Assembly: GCF_019249295.1 (NCBI RefSeq)
Contig: NZ_JAESDH010000028.1
Span: 1-54,129, forward strand
Reading direction: 5' to 3'
Length of the DNA: 54,129 nt
Source: Alteromonas antoniana
Lineage (GTDB): Bacteria > Pseudomonadota > Gammaproteobacteria > Enterobacterales > Alteromonadaceae
The number at the start of each line of letters is the position of its first letter. Position 1 is the first letter of the stretch. Shown here piece after piece: positions 8,711 through 17,004 of this stretch. The position numbers were made by a program, and so were the translations under genes. The notes below the pieces were generated by a model that saw nothing but the letters and a program-made list of their open reading frames with translations, did not search any database and had not been told where the DNA came from.

Positions 8711-9775
8711 ATGGATTATCCCGATTTCCCCTTGCCGCAGAATGGCTGCACCACTGAAATTATGCCGGGCGTGTTGTGGCTTCGAATGGGGTTGCCTTTC
8801 GACCTAGACCATATCAATTTGTATCTGCTTGAAGACACCGATGGCTGGTTTGTTGTGGATACTGGCTTGGGTACGGATACAACAAAATCGGCATGGGACC
8901 AGATTTTCGCTAATCTCGATAAGCCAGTTAAGGGCGTTATTGTTACGCACATGCACCCCGATCATATTGGGCTTGCCGGTTGGATCACCGAGAAGTTCCG
9001 TGTCCCCCTGTACATGACGAACAGTGAATATTACACCGCCAGGGCGTTACTGAATGTGCCGCAGGGTGGCTCTCGCTGGAATGATCGGGAATACTTTACC
9101 CGTGCTGGTCTGGATAACGAGACCGTAGAGAAAATCGTATCATCAAGCAAAGGGTTCGCCAGTGTCGTGTCAGCTATACCATTGGCTTACCAGCGGCTGC
9201 GGGATGGCGATGTTCTTACGATAAATGGAAAGCGGTGGGAGATTATGATTGGGCGAGGCCACTCTCCGGAACATGCCTGCCTGTTTTGTCACGAACAGCA
9301 TGTGCTACTCTCCGGTGATCATATTCTCCCGAAAATCTCTCCGAACATCGGTGTTTATTCGACCGAGCCAGAGGGTAATGCGCTTAAAGAGTACCTCGCC
9401 ACGCTGCTGCCATTTTTGTCGTTGCCGGAATCCACCCTGGTTCTGCCGGCGCACAACACCCCGTTTACCGGATTACAGGACCGCGTCAACGGACTAAGGA
9501 ATCATCACAAACGTCATCTTAACGCCTTACTTCAGGCATGCCAGACGCCTCAATCGGTGGTGGATTGCCTGCCGGTAATGTTTAAACGCAAATTGTCAGG
9601 CAGAAATACGGTGTTTGCCGTCGCCGAATGCCTGTCACACCTGAACTACCTGATGTTTGATAAACAACTGTCGCGTACTCTCAATGCACACGGTGTTTAT
9701 CAATATACCGCGATTGATACCCCTGATGATGACGTGGATATCGCTCAGCCGGATATGGATTTCACTACGGTGTAG
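8711..9775 (+). CDS. MBL-fold metallo-hydrolase
   Basis: A 354-residue metallo-beta-lactamase superfamily hydrolase. The zinc motif H80-x-H82-x-D84-H85 (THMHPDHIGLAG) is followed by a further His (GRGHSPEH), Asp (LLSGDHILP) and His (LPAHNTPF), so the two-metal site looks complete. The C-terminal ~90 residues form the helical extension seen in LACTB2-like and related thioesterase or nuclease branches. No signal peptide. It is divergent from the TPR-GGDEF gene, with a shared upstream region of about 180 bases, and 183 bases upstream of the patatin gene on the same strand. The substrate is not evident; a thioester or other activated ester is plausible. Confidence 0.9.
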   Translation: MDYPDFPLPQNGCTTEIMPGVLWLRMGLPFDLDHINLYLLEDTDGWFVVDTGLGTDTTKSAWDQIFANLDKPVKGVIVTHMHPDHIGLAGWITEKFRVPLYMTNSEYYTARALLNVPQGGSRWNDREYFTRAGLDNETVEKIVSSSKGFASVVSAIPLAYQRLRDGDVLTINGKRWEIMIGRGHSPEHACLFCHEQHVLLSGDHILPKISPNIGVYSTEPEGNALKEYLATLLPFLSLPESTLVLPAHNTPFTGLQDRVNGLRNHHKRHLNALLQACQTPQSVVDCLPVMFKRKLSGRNTVFAVAECLSHLNYLMFDKQLSRTLNAHGVYQYTAIDTPDDDVDIAQPDMDFTTV

Positions 9776-9958
9776 CTGGACGTTTATGTCTTTCCCCGCC
9801 ACACTCTTTAGACGGTAACTATCCTTGCTTAGGTAGCGGTTTATTACTACCGAACAGAAGGCTTGCGACAAACAAACGGTATCCGCCAGCCAGACTGTTG
9901 ACCGCAAGGCAGATGTTAACAGTGCGTCGGGATTACATCACGTTCAGAGGACCTTCTT

Positions 9959-10990
9959 ATGTCTAAACTTATTCTGTCGCTCGATGGCGGCGGTATTCGC
10001 GGAGCCGCTACGACGCAGTTTCTGTCGCGCGTTGAAAACGCACTGCTGGCCGAACACAACCTTCACCTGAGAGACTGCGTCGATTTTTATGCAGGTACCA
10101 GCACGGGAAGCATTATCGCGCTGGCTCTGGCGACAACATCGCTGTCTTTAAGTGAAATTAATGGTCTGTACAACCCGGAAAATGCCAGGGTTATTTTTGC
10201 CGAGAACCGTGGCTTTATGGAATTGGACGGTATCAATGCTCCCAAATACGAAGCAACAGGCAAGTCCAGGCTGTTGGCTGATAATTTCAAAGACGCCAGC
10301 CTGGCAGATGCGGTAACCAATGATAAGCATGTACTGGCTGTGACTTACGGTATTGAGGACAGAAAACCCTATGTCCTGAAAACCACTGTGCCGGAGCATT
10401 TATCGTTAAAAAGCCGTGATGTGGCAGATGCCTCAAGTGCAGCGCCAACCTATTTTCCCACTCATGGCATGGAAATTCCTGAAGGCGGAGAGCAATGCTG
10501 GTTAATTGATGGGGGAGTAACGGCAAATAATCCGACGATGTGTGCTATTGCAGAAGCACGCAGGTTGTGGGCCGCGGATCCCTGGGAGTCGCTGCGTATT
10601 TTGTCGGTAGGCACAGGATATCAAACGCGGAAAATCAATGGGCCTGAGTCGCGAAAGTGGGGCGCGCTGGGGTGGATGTCCAAAGGCCAGATCATCGATG
10701 TGCTCTCCGATGAGCGGGTGGTGGCGTATCAGGCCATCACTATGGCATCACCTGGGAACTATATTCGTGTTAACGCACAAATGGAGGTTCAGGATGGCAT
10801 GCCTTCGCCGCCGGACGATGCCATGGATGACATCAGTGAATCGAATATCAGAAAGCTGAAGCTAATGGGAGACTTCTGGTTCGAACGCTACGGTGATGCT
10901 GTGGTAGCGCTACTGGCCGGGAATTACAGCGGACCGTCGCTGGATCGTATTGATTCTAAAACCGGACTGCCCCGGCCTCTTGTTGTCTGA
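9959..10990 (+). CDS. Patatin-like phospholipase
   Basis: A 343-residue patatin-family acyl hydrolase with a Ser-Asp catalytic dyad. The oxyanion-hole motif is DGGGIRG (residues 9-15), the nucleophile S48 lies in GTSTG (46-50) and the aspartate is D184 in LIDGG. Patatins of this soluble type cleave acyl esters of membrane lipids. No signal peptide or transmembrane segment is seen. The start ATG at 9959 follows AGAGGACC. Some patatins of similar size are effectors of CBASS anti-phage systems, but no nucleotidyltransferase (cyclase), E1/E2 or JAB gene is next to this one, so a housekeeping lipase is the safer reading. Confidence 0.93.
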   Translation: MSKLILSLDGGGIRGAATTQFLSRVENALLAEHNLHLRDCVDFYAGTSTGSIIALALATTSLSLSEINGLYNPENARVIFAENRGFMELDGINAPKYEATGKSRLLADNFKDASLADAVTNDKHVLAVTYGIEDRKPYVLKTTVPEHLSLKSRDVADASSAAPTYFPTHGMEIPEGGEQCWLIDGGVTANNPTMCAIAEARRLWAADPWESLRILSVGTGYQTRKINGPESRKWGALGWMSKGQIIDVLSDERVVAYQAITMASPGNYIRVNAQMEVQDGMPSPPDDAMDDISESNIRKLKLMGDFWFERYGDAVVALLAGNYSGPSLDRIDSKTGLPRPLVV

Positions 10991-11002
10991 CTTTTCTGAC
11001 CG

Positions 11003-11021
11003 GCGGGCCTGAGGCCCGCCA
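11003..11021. terminator. Hairpin between convergent genes
   Basis: A perfect 8-bp G+C-rich stem (11003-11010 with 11014-11021) with a TGA loop lies between the patatin stop and the end of the convergent HupE-like gene. It lacks a good T tract on either side, so it is a probable bidirectional terminator rather than a textbook one. Confidence 0.6.
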
Positions 11022-11035
11022 AGACTTACCCGTTC

Positions 11036-12145
11036 CTATATTCGCTGGATAGCCCAGTTCAGTGCCACAATAGCAATTGCTGAGGAAGCAAGCGGCATCA
11101 GTGTTTTTGGATACCACCGCCATTTTCTGACGGCGATAAGTAAAGGCAACACAGCCAGAACAATTACTAGCTGACCGATTTCCACACCAATATTAAATGA
11201 CGCGACGGTAACCAGAGTGCTGTTACTGTTAGACTGCAACTCTGCAAACACGCTGGCAAAGCCCATTCCATGCAGCAAACCAAATGCAAACGTTATCCAG
11301 GTAAGCCGGGTTACCACGGGCCAGATATTATTCATTGCCGTGAGTAATACCGAAACGGCAATACCGACTTCTACCCATCGGCTACTTGGTGCGATCCATC
11401 CCAGCGCGGTAATAGTCAGGGTAATGGAGTGGGCGACCGTGAAGGCCGTTACCAGGTAGACCGTCTCTTTAAGAATAGGTGCAATAGTGGGATGTCCGAC
11501 CCAACTCTCCTGTCGGCGGATCAGGTTGACAGTCAGTAGCAGTGCCATGAGAAATAAGATGTGATCGATGCCAATCCAGATATGAATAATACCTTCATAA
11601 ACAAAGCTGCGAACACCATCCCAGAAACCGGTGTTATTCCTGGTGAATTCATGTGTAGAAGATTGTTGCGACAGCACGATGGAGGTCGGCATACCGGTGT
11701 CAGAAAATGTGGTGAGTACCTTGTGCGTAGGATCAAAATCAAATATGCCGCTGTAACCGACCGTAAGTGATTCGCCAGGCGGACAGGTGGCGGTAAAGGG
11801 AACCGTGATAAGGTTCTCACCAGACACAACCGATAACTTGGGCGTACCGGACGTCAGTTCGCATGCCTCGTTGCTGCGTGTTAAGGTTAAATGGGATTGC
11901 ACGTAGCTGCCGATTTCATTTTGGGCAAGCATCACTTCTCCCCAGGAAAGCTGGCCGTTGGCGTCGTTATCGACAGCCACGACATGTGCAAGATCGTAGG
12001 GCTTCAGCGAGAGTTCGCCTGTGATGTCGCTACTACCTTCACTTTCGATTGTCAGATAGCCCGAGCTGATTTCATGAGACTGCGCCTGCCAGGCAGCAGT
12101 TGCCAGTAAAAGAAGCGATATAACGCGCAATATCCTGTTTCTCAT
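11036..12145 (-). CDS. HupE/UreJ-like membrane protein with periplasmic EF-hand loop
   Basis: A 369-residue protein with a signal peptide (residues 1-23, ending AQS), an extracytoplasmic beta-rich domain (about 24-170) and a C-terminal membrane domain of about six helices. The membrane part carries the HupE/UreJ-type signature IHIWIGIDHILFLM and LLHGMGFASV; related HupE/UreJ proteins are nickel or cobalt permeases. Residues 59-70 read DNDANGQLSWGE, a complete EF-hand loop pattern (D59, D61, N63, G64, E70). This suggests Ca2+ or another divalent ion is bound on the outer side. It lies 20 bases downstream of the TPR protein and ends the cluster. The transported ion is unknown; no urease or hydrogenase gene is in the window. 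Confidence 0.9.
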   Translation of the reverse strand: MRNRILRVISLLLLATAAWQAQSHEISSGYLTIESEGSSDITGELSLKPYDLAHVVAVDNDANGQLSWGEVMLAQNEIGSYVQSHLTLTRSNEACELTSGTPKLSVVSGENLITVPFTATCPPGESLTVGYSGIFDFDPTHKVLTTFSDTGMPTSIVLSQQSSTHEFTRNNTGFWDGVRSFVYEGIIHIWIGIDHILFLMALLLTVNLIRRQESWVGHPTIAPILKETVYLVTAFTVAHSITLTITALGWIAPSSRWVEVGIAVSVLLTAMNNIWPVVTRLTWITFAFGLLHGMGFASVFAELQSNSNSTLVTVASFNIGVEIGQLVIVLAVLPLLIAVRKWRWYPKTLMPLASSAIAIVALNWAIQRI

Positions 12146-12165
12146 AACAATACAAATATCCAGAG

Positions 12166-13242
12166 TTATTGATTAAAAGCATCAGTCGCACGGGCTACCA
12201 GCGCGGCGTCTGTCGCTGTCTTTGAATGTTCAAAGTGCAGGGAAGCGAAGTGCAGTGCTTTGTCCTTATCAGGCGCTACATCCAGGTAATATCGCGCCAG
12301 CTGTGCGGCGTGCTCATTGTCTTCACGCCATTCGCGAATGGCGACTCGCTGCTGCATGCGTTGTTGCCATGTTTTATCTTCACCTGCCTGCGCTTCGGCA
12401 ATGGCAAGTCGCAGCAAAATGGCGTCATCAAGACTGCTTTGGTCAGCAACCATCGGCGCTATACGATTGAATATCGCCGAAGGGTTTTGCTCGACAAGGT
12501 ATGTATCCATCCACAGCGCAATCAGACTAACAGGCGCGGACGATAATTCGATAGTTTTCAGATGGTTTCTGGCTAATTCGGGCTCATTTACCTGAAGTGC
12601 CATTGCCGCAAGGGTTTCATGGATCCACAGCATTTGTTCTGCTGGTGCGGTTGCCTGCGTCGCGGTCAAAGCGGCCAGCCTGGAGTATGTTGAGCGCGAG
12701 GGTGATGACTGGAAATCCGCATCTAACGTGCAGGTAAGTGTAACGATAAGTGCAACCTGGCCGAATAAGTCACTACACGTATCTCTTGCCTGCTCAAATT
12801 GCCCCATCTGCACTTGTATATTTGCCAGCAGCAACAGCGCGCTGGCTGAGTGAGCTGGTGATTTTGCCACATCGTTAAGTACTGCCGAAGCGGCATCAAA
12901 TTGATGATATAGCTGCAACATTCTGGCTTTTACCAGCTTATGCGCGGGATCGAGCTTACCACGCGCTTCCTGCTCTTCAAGGTAGTGTTTTACCTGGCCA
13001 ACGGCAGTGACGGATTGGTTAAGTTTACGGGATGCCAGTAACACATCCATCGCTTCCCCGGCTGAACGAATTGTGCTGGCGCTTGCCGGCCAGCTGGCTA
13101 TCACGGTATCAGGCGAGGGGGGCTTTTCCATTGCATTTGCTTTGCCTGGTAGCGTCAGCCACATGATGATGGTAAGTATCAACGCCACGCCAATACCGGT
13201 TAGCGGGATCATTGTTTTATAGTCAAACGATTTCAGTTTCAT
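12166..13242 (-). CDS. Membrane-anchored TPR-like protein
   Basis: A 358-residue protein with one N-terminal anchor (MIPLTGIGVALILTIIMWLT, about residues 11-30) and a helical, Ala/Leu-rich periplasmic part. Its repeat pattern resembles degenerate TPRs (for example the SALLLLANIQVQMGQFEQAR and PELARNHLKTI regions). The start is ATG at 13242 with GACAGGTG upstream; in-frame ATGs at 13293 and 13278 lie in the leader and have no site. It is separated from the HupE-like gene by 20 bases, so the two form an operon. A terminator-like hairpin at 13308-13335 separates it from the lipoprotein gene, so expression may be partly read-through. It probably serves as a scaffold or assembly partner for the HupE-like protein (inference from context). 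Confidence 0.78.
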   Translation of the reverse strand: MKLKSFDYKTMIPLTGIGVALILTIIMWLTLPGKANAMEKPPSPDTVIASWPASASTIRSAGEAMDVLLASRKLNQSVTAVGQVKHYLEEQEARGKLDPAHKLVKARMLQLYHQFDAASAVLNDVAKSPAHSASALLLLANIQVQMGQFEQARDTCSDLFGQVALIVTLTCTLDADFQSSPSRSTYSRLAALTATQATAPAEQMLWIHETLAAMALQVNEPELARNHLKTIELSSAPVSLIALWMDTYLVEQNPSAIFNRIAPMVADQSSLDDAILLRLAIAEAQAGEDKTWQQRMQQRVAIREWREDNEHAAQLARYYLDVAPDKDKALHFASLHFEHSKTATDAALVARATDAFNQ

Positions 13243-13307
13243 GGTTGTGCACCTGTCTTTGGTGAACTGGGCTTGCATGATGTGGTTTATCATTATTCTG
13301 GTAATAG

Positions 13308-13335
13308 AAAAAAGCCGTCCCTGGCTTTGACGGTT
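13308..13335 (-). terminator. Terminator-like hairpin inside the DUF4331 cluster
   Basis: On the minus strand a CCGTC/GACGG stem with a nine-base loop is followed by CTTTTTT. It lies just past the lipoprotein stop and upstream of the TPR gene, so it could attenuate transcription between the two halves of the cluster. Confidence 0.6.
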
Positions 13336-13337
13336 GA

Positions 13338-13838
13338 CTACTGATCTATCAGCAAGTCGTCAAAAGCGTCAGGATCTTCCGCATCCTGAATAAACTCCCT
13401 GCCATTAACTGGCAGTGGCGCATCAGTGGGATCCTGCGCAAACGCGTCACGCGTGAACTCGGACACTGACACTTCAAGCACTTCGATAGTGACGGTGACG
13501 GTGCCAGTAGCACTGGCTTTGCCATCCGACACGGTAAAGACAAAACTGTCCTCACCGGTTACCTGTGCGTTTGGCGTATAAGTAAAACTGCCGTCGTCCA
13601 TCACCTCAACCGTGCCTAACATGGCTTCGGTATCCAGTGCATAAGTCAGCATGTCACCGTCCGCGTCAGAGGCACTCAGCATGTCACTGAATGGGGTATC
13701 AGTTTGCGTGATAAATGTCTCTGAAATCGCTTCCGGCGCGGTATTCATTACCGGCTTTTCTTTATCGTCATCGTCGTCATCAAAGCACCCGGTGAGTGCC
13801 AGACTGACTACGGAAAGTAGTAATAATTTACGCATCAT
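13338..13838 (-). CDS. Asp-rich lipoprotein with cadherin/VCBS-like domain
   Basis: A 166-residue lipoprotein. The signal peptide ends in the lipobox LTGC with Cys18, followed at once by six Asp residues (FDDDDDDK), which also argues for outer-membrane sorting. Residues about 35-120 form one cadherin-like or VCBS-type beta domain (ASDADGDMLTYALD, then DGSFTYTPNAQVTGEDSFVFTVSDG), a fold often found in bacterial adhesins and Ca2+-binding surface proteins. Two ATGs are adjacent (13838 and 13835); AGGAG upstream favours the second by spacing. It lies seven bases downstream of the DUF4331 gene and is surely co-transcribed. The Asp run and DxDxD motif suggest divalent-cation binding (inference). 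Confidence 0.88.
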   Translation of the reverse strand: MMRKLLLLSVVSLALTGCFDDDDDDKEKPVMNTAPEAISETFITQTDTPFSDMLSASDADGDMLTYALDTEAMLGTVEVMDDGSFTYTPNAQVTGEDSFVFTVSDGKASATGTVTVTIEVLEVSVSEFTRDAFAQDPTDAPLPVNGREFIQDAEDPDAFDDLLIDQ

Positions 13839-13844
13839 TTACTC

Positions 13845-15425
13845 CTATTCTGAGCCCGCTTTAGGCGTTGCAAGATAGGGGAATGCCGTATCGATCATTG
13901 AGGCATCCAGCGGCGCACCATCGGTAAAGGGGACATTGCCCACGCTGGCATCATCCGGCGTACACAGGCCTAAATCGGTGTCTTCACCATTAACCGGAAT
14001 GGGGTAGCACAAACGACCCATCACCACGCGTAGCGCAATATCTACCACGTCATCGCCCGGGCGGCGTCCATTCGGGAAGCCGGCAAGGTCATCGCCTGCT
14101 ACACCAAATGCAGATTGTTCTGCGGCCGGTGTTGCCGGGATGCCGGTATTCAGACGTAACATTTCAGACGGGGTGACTGTGGCTTGTTGATTTACGCCTT
14201 CAAAGCCGGTTAAAAATGCAGTAACCAAGTCCATTCGCGGGAAGTTAGTGGGGGCGAGTGTTTCAATCGACGCACCCAGTGTGGTGTTCACTGCATCTCT
14301 GAACAGAATATTCAGAAGTTCAGGAAGTACCGGGTTGGTAACGTAATCTGCGAACTGCCCATCACTGCTTGGGTGAGAGGTAGAGAATTTGTCTTTATCG
14401 CCAATACCAATTACCAGCTCATTTACCAGTGGGTTACCCAGACGTGATACCTGCGTCATTGCGCCGCCATTCACTTCCGGCTTCTCAAATGTCGCATCCG
14501 GGTTGAGGATCCTGGCCTGTGGCAGACTCGCTGTTGTCCAGCTACCAATCACGCCGTTGCCGTCACCGGTAACACACGCTGCAGGCACTTCTACCGCAAT
14601 GGATGTGACGTTTTTGTCCGCCAGGTCGTCGTTATCTGCATTTTGCGTGATACCGCCTGGGAAACCATTGCCATCACCAGCACCTGGCGCACTGTCACCT
14701 TCTACCGGCACATAGTTCACCAGGTCAAAGGTTTCTCCCAGGTTGACAACAAAGGGGTCTTTCCGCTGACCGACAAACACACGTCCCATATCATCACAGC
14801 CTGGAATGCTGAAGTTATACACGAACTGAGCGGCATAGCGCTCGTACTCTTCCATGCTGGTGAACGTTTTGTTACCGATGTAATCCAGTGGTTTCCCGAA
14901 CATATCGCCCGATGCTGGCATTAGCACAGTGCGCTCGCCGGTGCGGGCAGGTCCGGTTACCATTGTCATCTCATACATTTCTGAGAAGTTTGCCGCACTG
15001 GCATCGTCAGCACTGATAGGGCCGACGTTTTTCAGTGGCACCTTAATCATTTTCTGATCACCTTCCGGGCCAACTGGCAGGGCAATACCCTGATTTTCCG
15101 CAGCCAGCATGGAGGTGAAGTTAAACGTGAAGCTGATGTCTTCAACGGCGTCACCATCGTTATCGATGTGAATGGCATATTCAGCTGCTGGATCCATTGC
15201 AAAGTAGTTTGGACCACCGTATGCATCCTGAAGAGGGATATAGTTGGCAATCATGGTGACGTAGCCCTCACGGCCCTGTTCATAACTATTAAACGCATAG
15301 TAATCGGTCGAGTCCAGCGTGGGCATACGCGTAATGTTTGGCGCTTCGCGATGGCTGGATGCAAAGGCTGCAGTTGTGATAATGACACCGGATAGTGCCA
15401 GTACTGTTGGCTTGAGTTTGAACAT
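13845..15425 (-). CDS. Secreted DUF4331 family protein
   Basis: A 526-residue exported protein with a signal peptide (residues 1-22, ending AFA) followed by the family's SSHREAP start and the DSTDYYAF motif. It belongs to the DUF4331 family, which has no assigned biochemical function. The mature protein holds Asp/Gly-rich loops (HIDNDGDAVEDISFTF; DGNGFPGG; NADNDDLADKN) that could bind Ca2+. The start is ATG at 15425 with AAGGGAA at good spacing. Its promoter region is separate from the ECF sigma operon, which ends in its own terminator. A possible ECF-type promoter lies at 15459-15486. Together with the lipoprotein, TPR and HupE-like genes it forms a conserved-looking cluster. Confidence 0.9.
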   Translation of the reverse strand: MFKLKPTVLALSGVIITTAAFASSHREAPNITRMPTLDSTDYYAFNSYEQGREGYVTMIANYIPLQDAYGGPNYFAMDPAAEYAIHIDNDGDAVEDISFTFNFTSMLAAENQGIALPVGPEGDQKMIKVPLKNVGPISADDASAANFSEMYEMTMVTGPARTGERTVLMPASGDMFGKPLDYIGNKTFTSMEEYERYAAQFVYNFSIPGCDDMGRVFVGQRKDPFVVNLGETFDLVNYVPVEGDSAPGAGDGNGFPGGITQNADNDDLADKNVTSIAVEVPAACVTGDGNGVIGSWTTASLPQARILNPDATFEKPEVNGGAMTQVSRLGNPLVNELVIGIGDKDKFSTSHPSSDGQFADYVTNPVLPELLNILFRDAVNTTLGASIETLAPTNFPRMDLVTAFLTGFEGVNQQATVTPSEMLRLNTGIPATPAAEQSAFGVAGDDLAGFPNGRRPGDDVVDIALRVVMGRLCYPIPVNGEDTDLGLCTPDDASVGNVPFTDGAPLDASMIDTAFPYLATPKAGSE

Positions 15426-15458
15426 TATTATTCCCTTCGGGTTGTGTATTCACAAAGC

Positions 15459-15486
15459 CAAACGATTGAGGACTCAGAGTGGATGC
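15459..15486 (-). promoter_or_regulatory. Candidate ECF-type promoter for the DUF4331 gene
   Basis: On the minus strand, GCATCC (15486-15481) and CGTTTG (15464-15459) are spaced by exactly 16 bases, and the second box is 33 bases before the ATG. The spacing is typical of ECF sigma promoters and an ECF gene lies just upstream, but the consensus of this sigma is unknown. The same pair was not found before the sigma gene itself. Confidence 0.3.
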
Positions 15487-15570
15487 AAAATAATCACAAT
15501 TTTTTACTCTTTTTTTAACCTTATTATCAGAAAGCTTTTAGTGGCGGTGGCTGCAGCGATTTTGAAAGCA

Positions 15571-15606
15571 AAAAAAAACCGGCAATATTACAGCCGGTTT
15601 TTTGAT
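15571..15606 (-). terminator. Terminator of the sigma/anti-sigma operon
   Basis: A 10-bp stem (15574-15583 with 15593-15602) with a nine-base loop is flanked by A and T runs on both sides, so it can work in both directions. It lies 20 bases past the anti-sigma stop codon on the minus strand. Confidence 0.88.
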
Positions 15607-15626
15607 TTTTCTCAGCTCTCGGCAAC

Positions 15627-16328
15627 TTAAACAGACACCAGTGGTGAAATATAAAGTACCTCGCTTGGCGCACCGGTAGGCGATCCCCCCGGTGGCTCGA
15701 GGCTGACTGCCAGTGCGGCGATAGCAGGCTGGAGTAAAATGGCGGGAGTATTCCGCTCCCATCGTCCACCTTCAGGCAGCAACCCTAATGAAATAGGCGC
15801 TTCACCGTTCGCGGGCACCATCCATAGCTCATAATCTTTATCGGCTCTGGCTTGCAACACATCGGTAGAGCGTACCGTCAGCATTTGCTCAGACACCTCA
15901 ATTAACCACAATGGTTTGGCTTCTTCGTCGTTGACGACGGCGACATGTGTCGGCGCAATCACTTCAGGCGGGATGCTGGTGCCCCACAATACGGCGATGA
16001 CCAGGGCTGCAGCTGCAGCCACACCGGAAAACGTCCGCCAGACTTTTGAGCGACGACGATACAGAGAGACGACGTTGTCGTCTGTCGCTGGCGCGTCTAT
16101 AAAGCCCAGCTTTTGCTCAATGAGGCTCCAGACCTTTTGTGGCGGCTTTACCGGGGGCACGGTTTGTCCCAGACCATTTAAGTATTGCTCCCACATCCAG
16201 GTGGTTTCGCTTATCGTCTGGCTCTCCATCATCAGTTTCTGGTAGCGAAGTCGGGCCTTACCTCGCAATGTACCCAGTACATATTCTGCGGCCAGGGCAT
16301 TTCTGAGTTCTTCTTTTAAATAATTCAT
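15627..16328 (-). CDS. RskA-type anti-sigma factor
   Basis: A 233-residue membrane anti-sigma factor. The N-terminal ~80 residues are a helical cytoplasmic sigma-binding region (LRNALAAEYVLGTLRGKAR). A single transmembrane helix (FSGVAAAAALVIAVLWG, about residues 92-110) leads to a C-terminal RskA-like periplasmic domain (DKDYELWMVPANGEAPISLG). No zinc-binding HxxxCxxC motif is seen, as in RskA rather than ZAS-type anti-sigmas. The start is the ATG at 16328, which overlaps the TGA of the sigma gene as ATGA; a GTG four codons earlier is less likely. It should hold the ECF factor inactive until a periplasmic signal triggers proteolysis. Confidence 0.92.
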   Translation of the reverse strand: MNYLKEELRNALAAEYVLGTLRGKARLRYQKLMMESQTISETTWMWEQYLNGLGQTVPPVKPPQKVWSLIEQKLGFIDAPATDDNVVSLYRRRSKVWRTFSGVAAAAALVIAVLWGTSIPPEVIAPTHVAVVNDEEAKPLWLIEVSEQMLTVRSTDVLQARADKDYELWMVPANGEAPISLGLLPEGGRWERNTPAILLQPAIAALAVSLEPPGGSPTGAPSEVLYISPLVSV

Positions 16329-16858
16329 ATCGACAGGCACCGTTGCAAACTTTGCAGACCGCGGCGGATCCAGCTTTTAATTGTACCAAGTGGTGAGGAC
16401 AGGTGTTTCACGACTTCGTGATGAGACAGCCCGTTAAAGTAGGCGAGGTGAATAGCCTGACGTTGCTGTTGATCCAGCTCATCCATGCACTCATCCAGTT
16501 TCTTTTGCTCACTTGTTGGCAAAGATGCCTCGCCAGCATCGCCGGGCGGTCCGCTTTCGTCCTCGAGTACCACTTCATTTCGAATTGAGTGATAGCGCAT
16601 CAAATCCAATGCCCGGTATCTGGCAATGCTCACCATCCACGTAAGTACGGTGCCCTTATTGCGCTGGTAACTACCAGCGTTATGCCAGATTTTAATAAAC
16701 GCATCTTGCGTTGCTTCTTCCGCAAGCTCTTTGCGTTTGAGCATCTTCAGCACTACCGCATAGATTTGTGGGCTGGTGATCTCATAAAGCTCTGCAAATG
16801 CCTCACGTTTGCCGTCAGCGGTCTGACAAAGTAAGGGAAAAAGCTGCTCTTGTTCCAT
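16325..16858 (-). CDS. ECF RNA polymerase sigma factor (SigK/RpoE-like)
   Basis: A 177-residue ECF sigma-70 family factor. Region 2 (AELYEITSPQIYAVVLKMLK to ARYRALDLMRYH, about residues 22-90) binds the -10 element. Region 4 (AYFNGLSHHEVVKHL then GTIKSWIRRGLQSL, about 138-172) is the -35 binding helix-turn-helix. The linker is Pro/Gly-rich. The start is ATG at 16858 with GAGGAAC upstream. It overlaps the RskA-type anti-sigma by four bases. The pairing, plus the DUF4331-lipoprotein-TPR-HupE genes directly downstream, suggests that it controls that cluster. Confidence 0.95.
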   Translation of the reverse strand: MEQEQLFPLLCQTADGKREAFAELYEITSPQIYAVVLKMLKRKELAEEATQDAFIKIWHNAGSYQRNKGTVLTWMVSIARYRALDLMRYHSIRNEVVLEDESGPPGDAGEASLPTSEQKKLDECMDELDQQQRQAIHLAYFNGLSHHEVVKHLSSPLGTIKSWIRRGLQSLQRCLSI

Positions 16859-16957
16859 GGCCGTTCCTCATTATAGTTTTTAGAAAATGCGTGTCAGACT
16901 CAAGCACACGGCCAGTCGTCGTTGCTCTGAGCAGGAAAACTGCAAAAGGATGTGCTC

Positions 16958-16971
16958 CAGACGGTCGTCTG
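16958..16971. promoter_or_regulatory. Short palindrome upstream of the ECF sigma gene
   Basis: CAGACGGTCGTCTG forms a 5-bp dyad around GGTC about 100 bases before the sigma start and 34 bases after the kinase gene stop (which ends at 17005). It could be an operator, or a weak hairpin at the end of the upstream operon. Confidence 0.3.
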
Positions 16972-17004
16972 AATATTGACCCACAGAGTAGACTCGCTTC
17001 TTAT

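Noticed and set aside
9959..10990. Patatin gene as a CBASS phage-defence effector
   Set aside because: CBASS needs a CD-NTase cyclase beside it; the neighbours are an MBL hydrolase and an unrelated convergent gene.
16859..16960. Autoregulatory ECF promoter before the sigma gene
   Set aside because: ACATCC is present but no matching second box at 16 bases, unlike the DUF4331 upstream region; evidence too weak.
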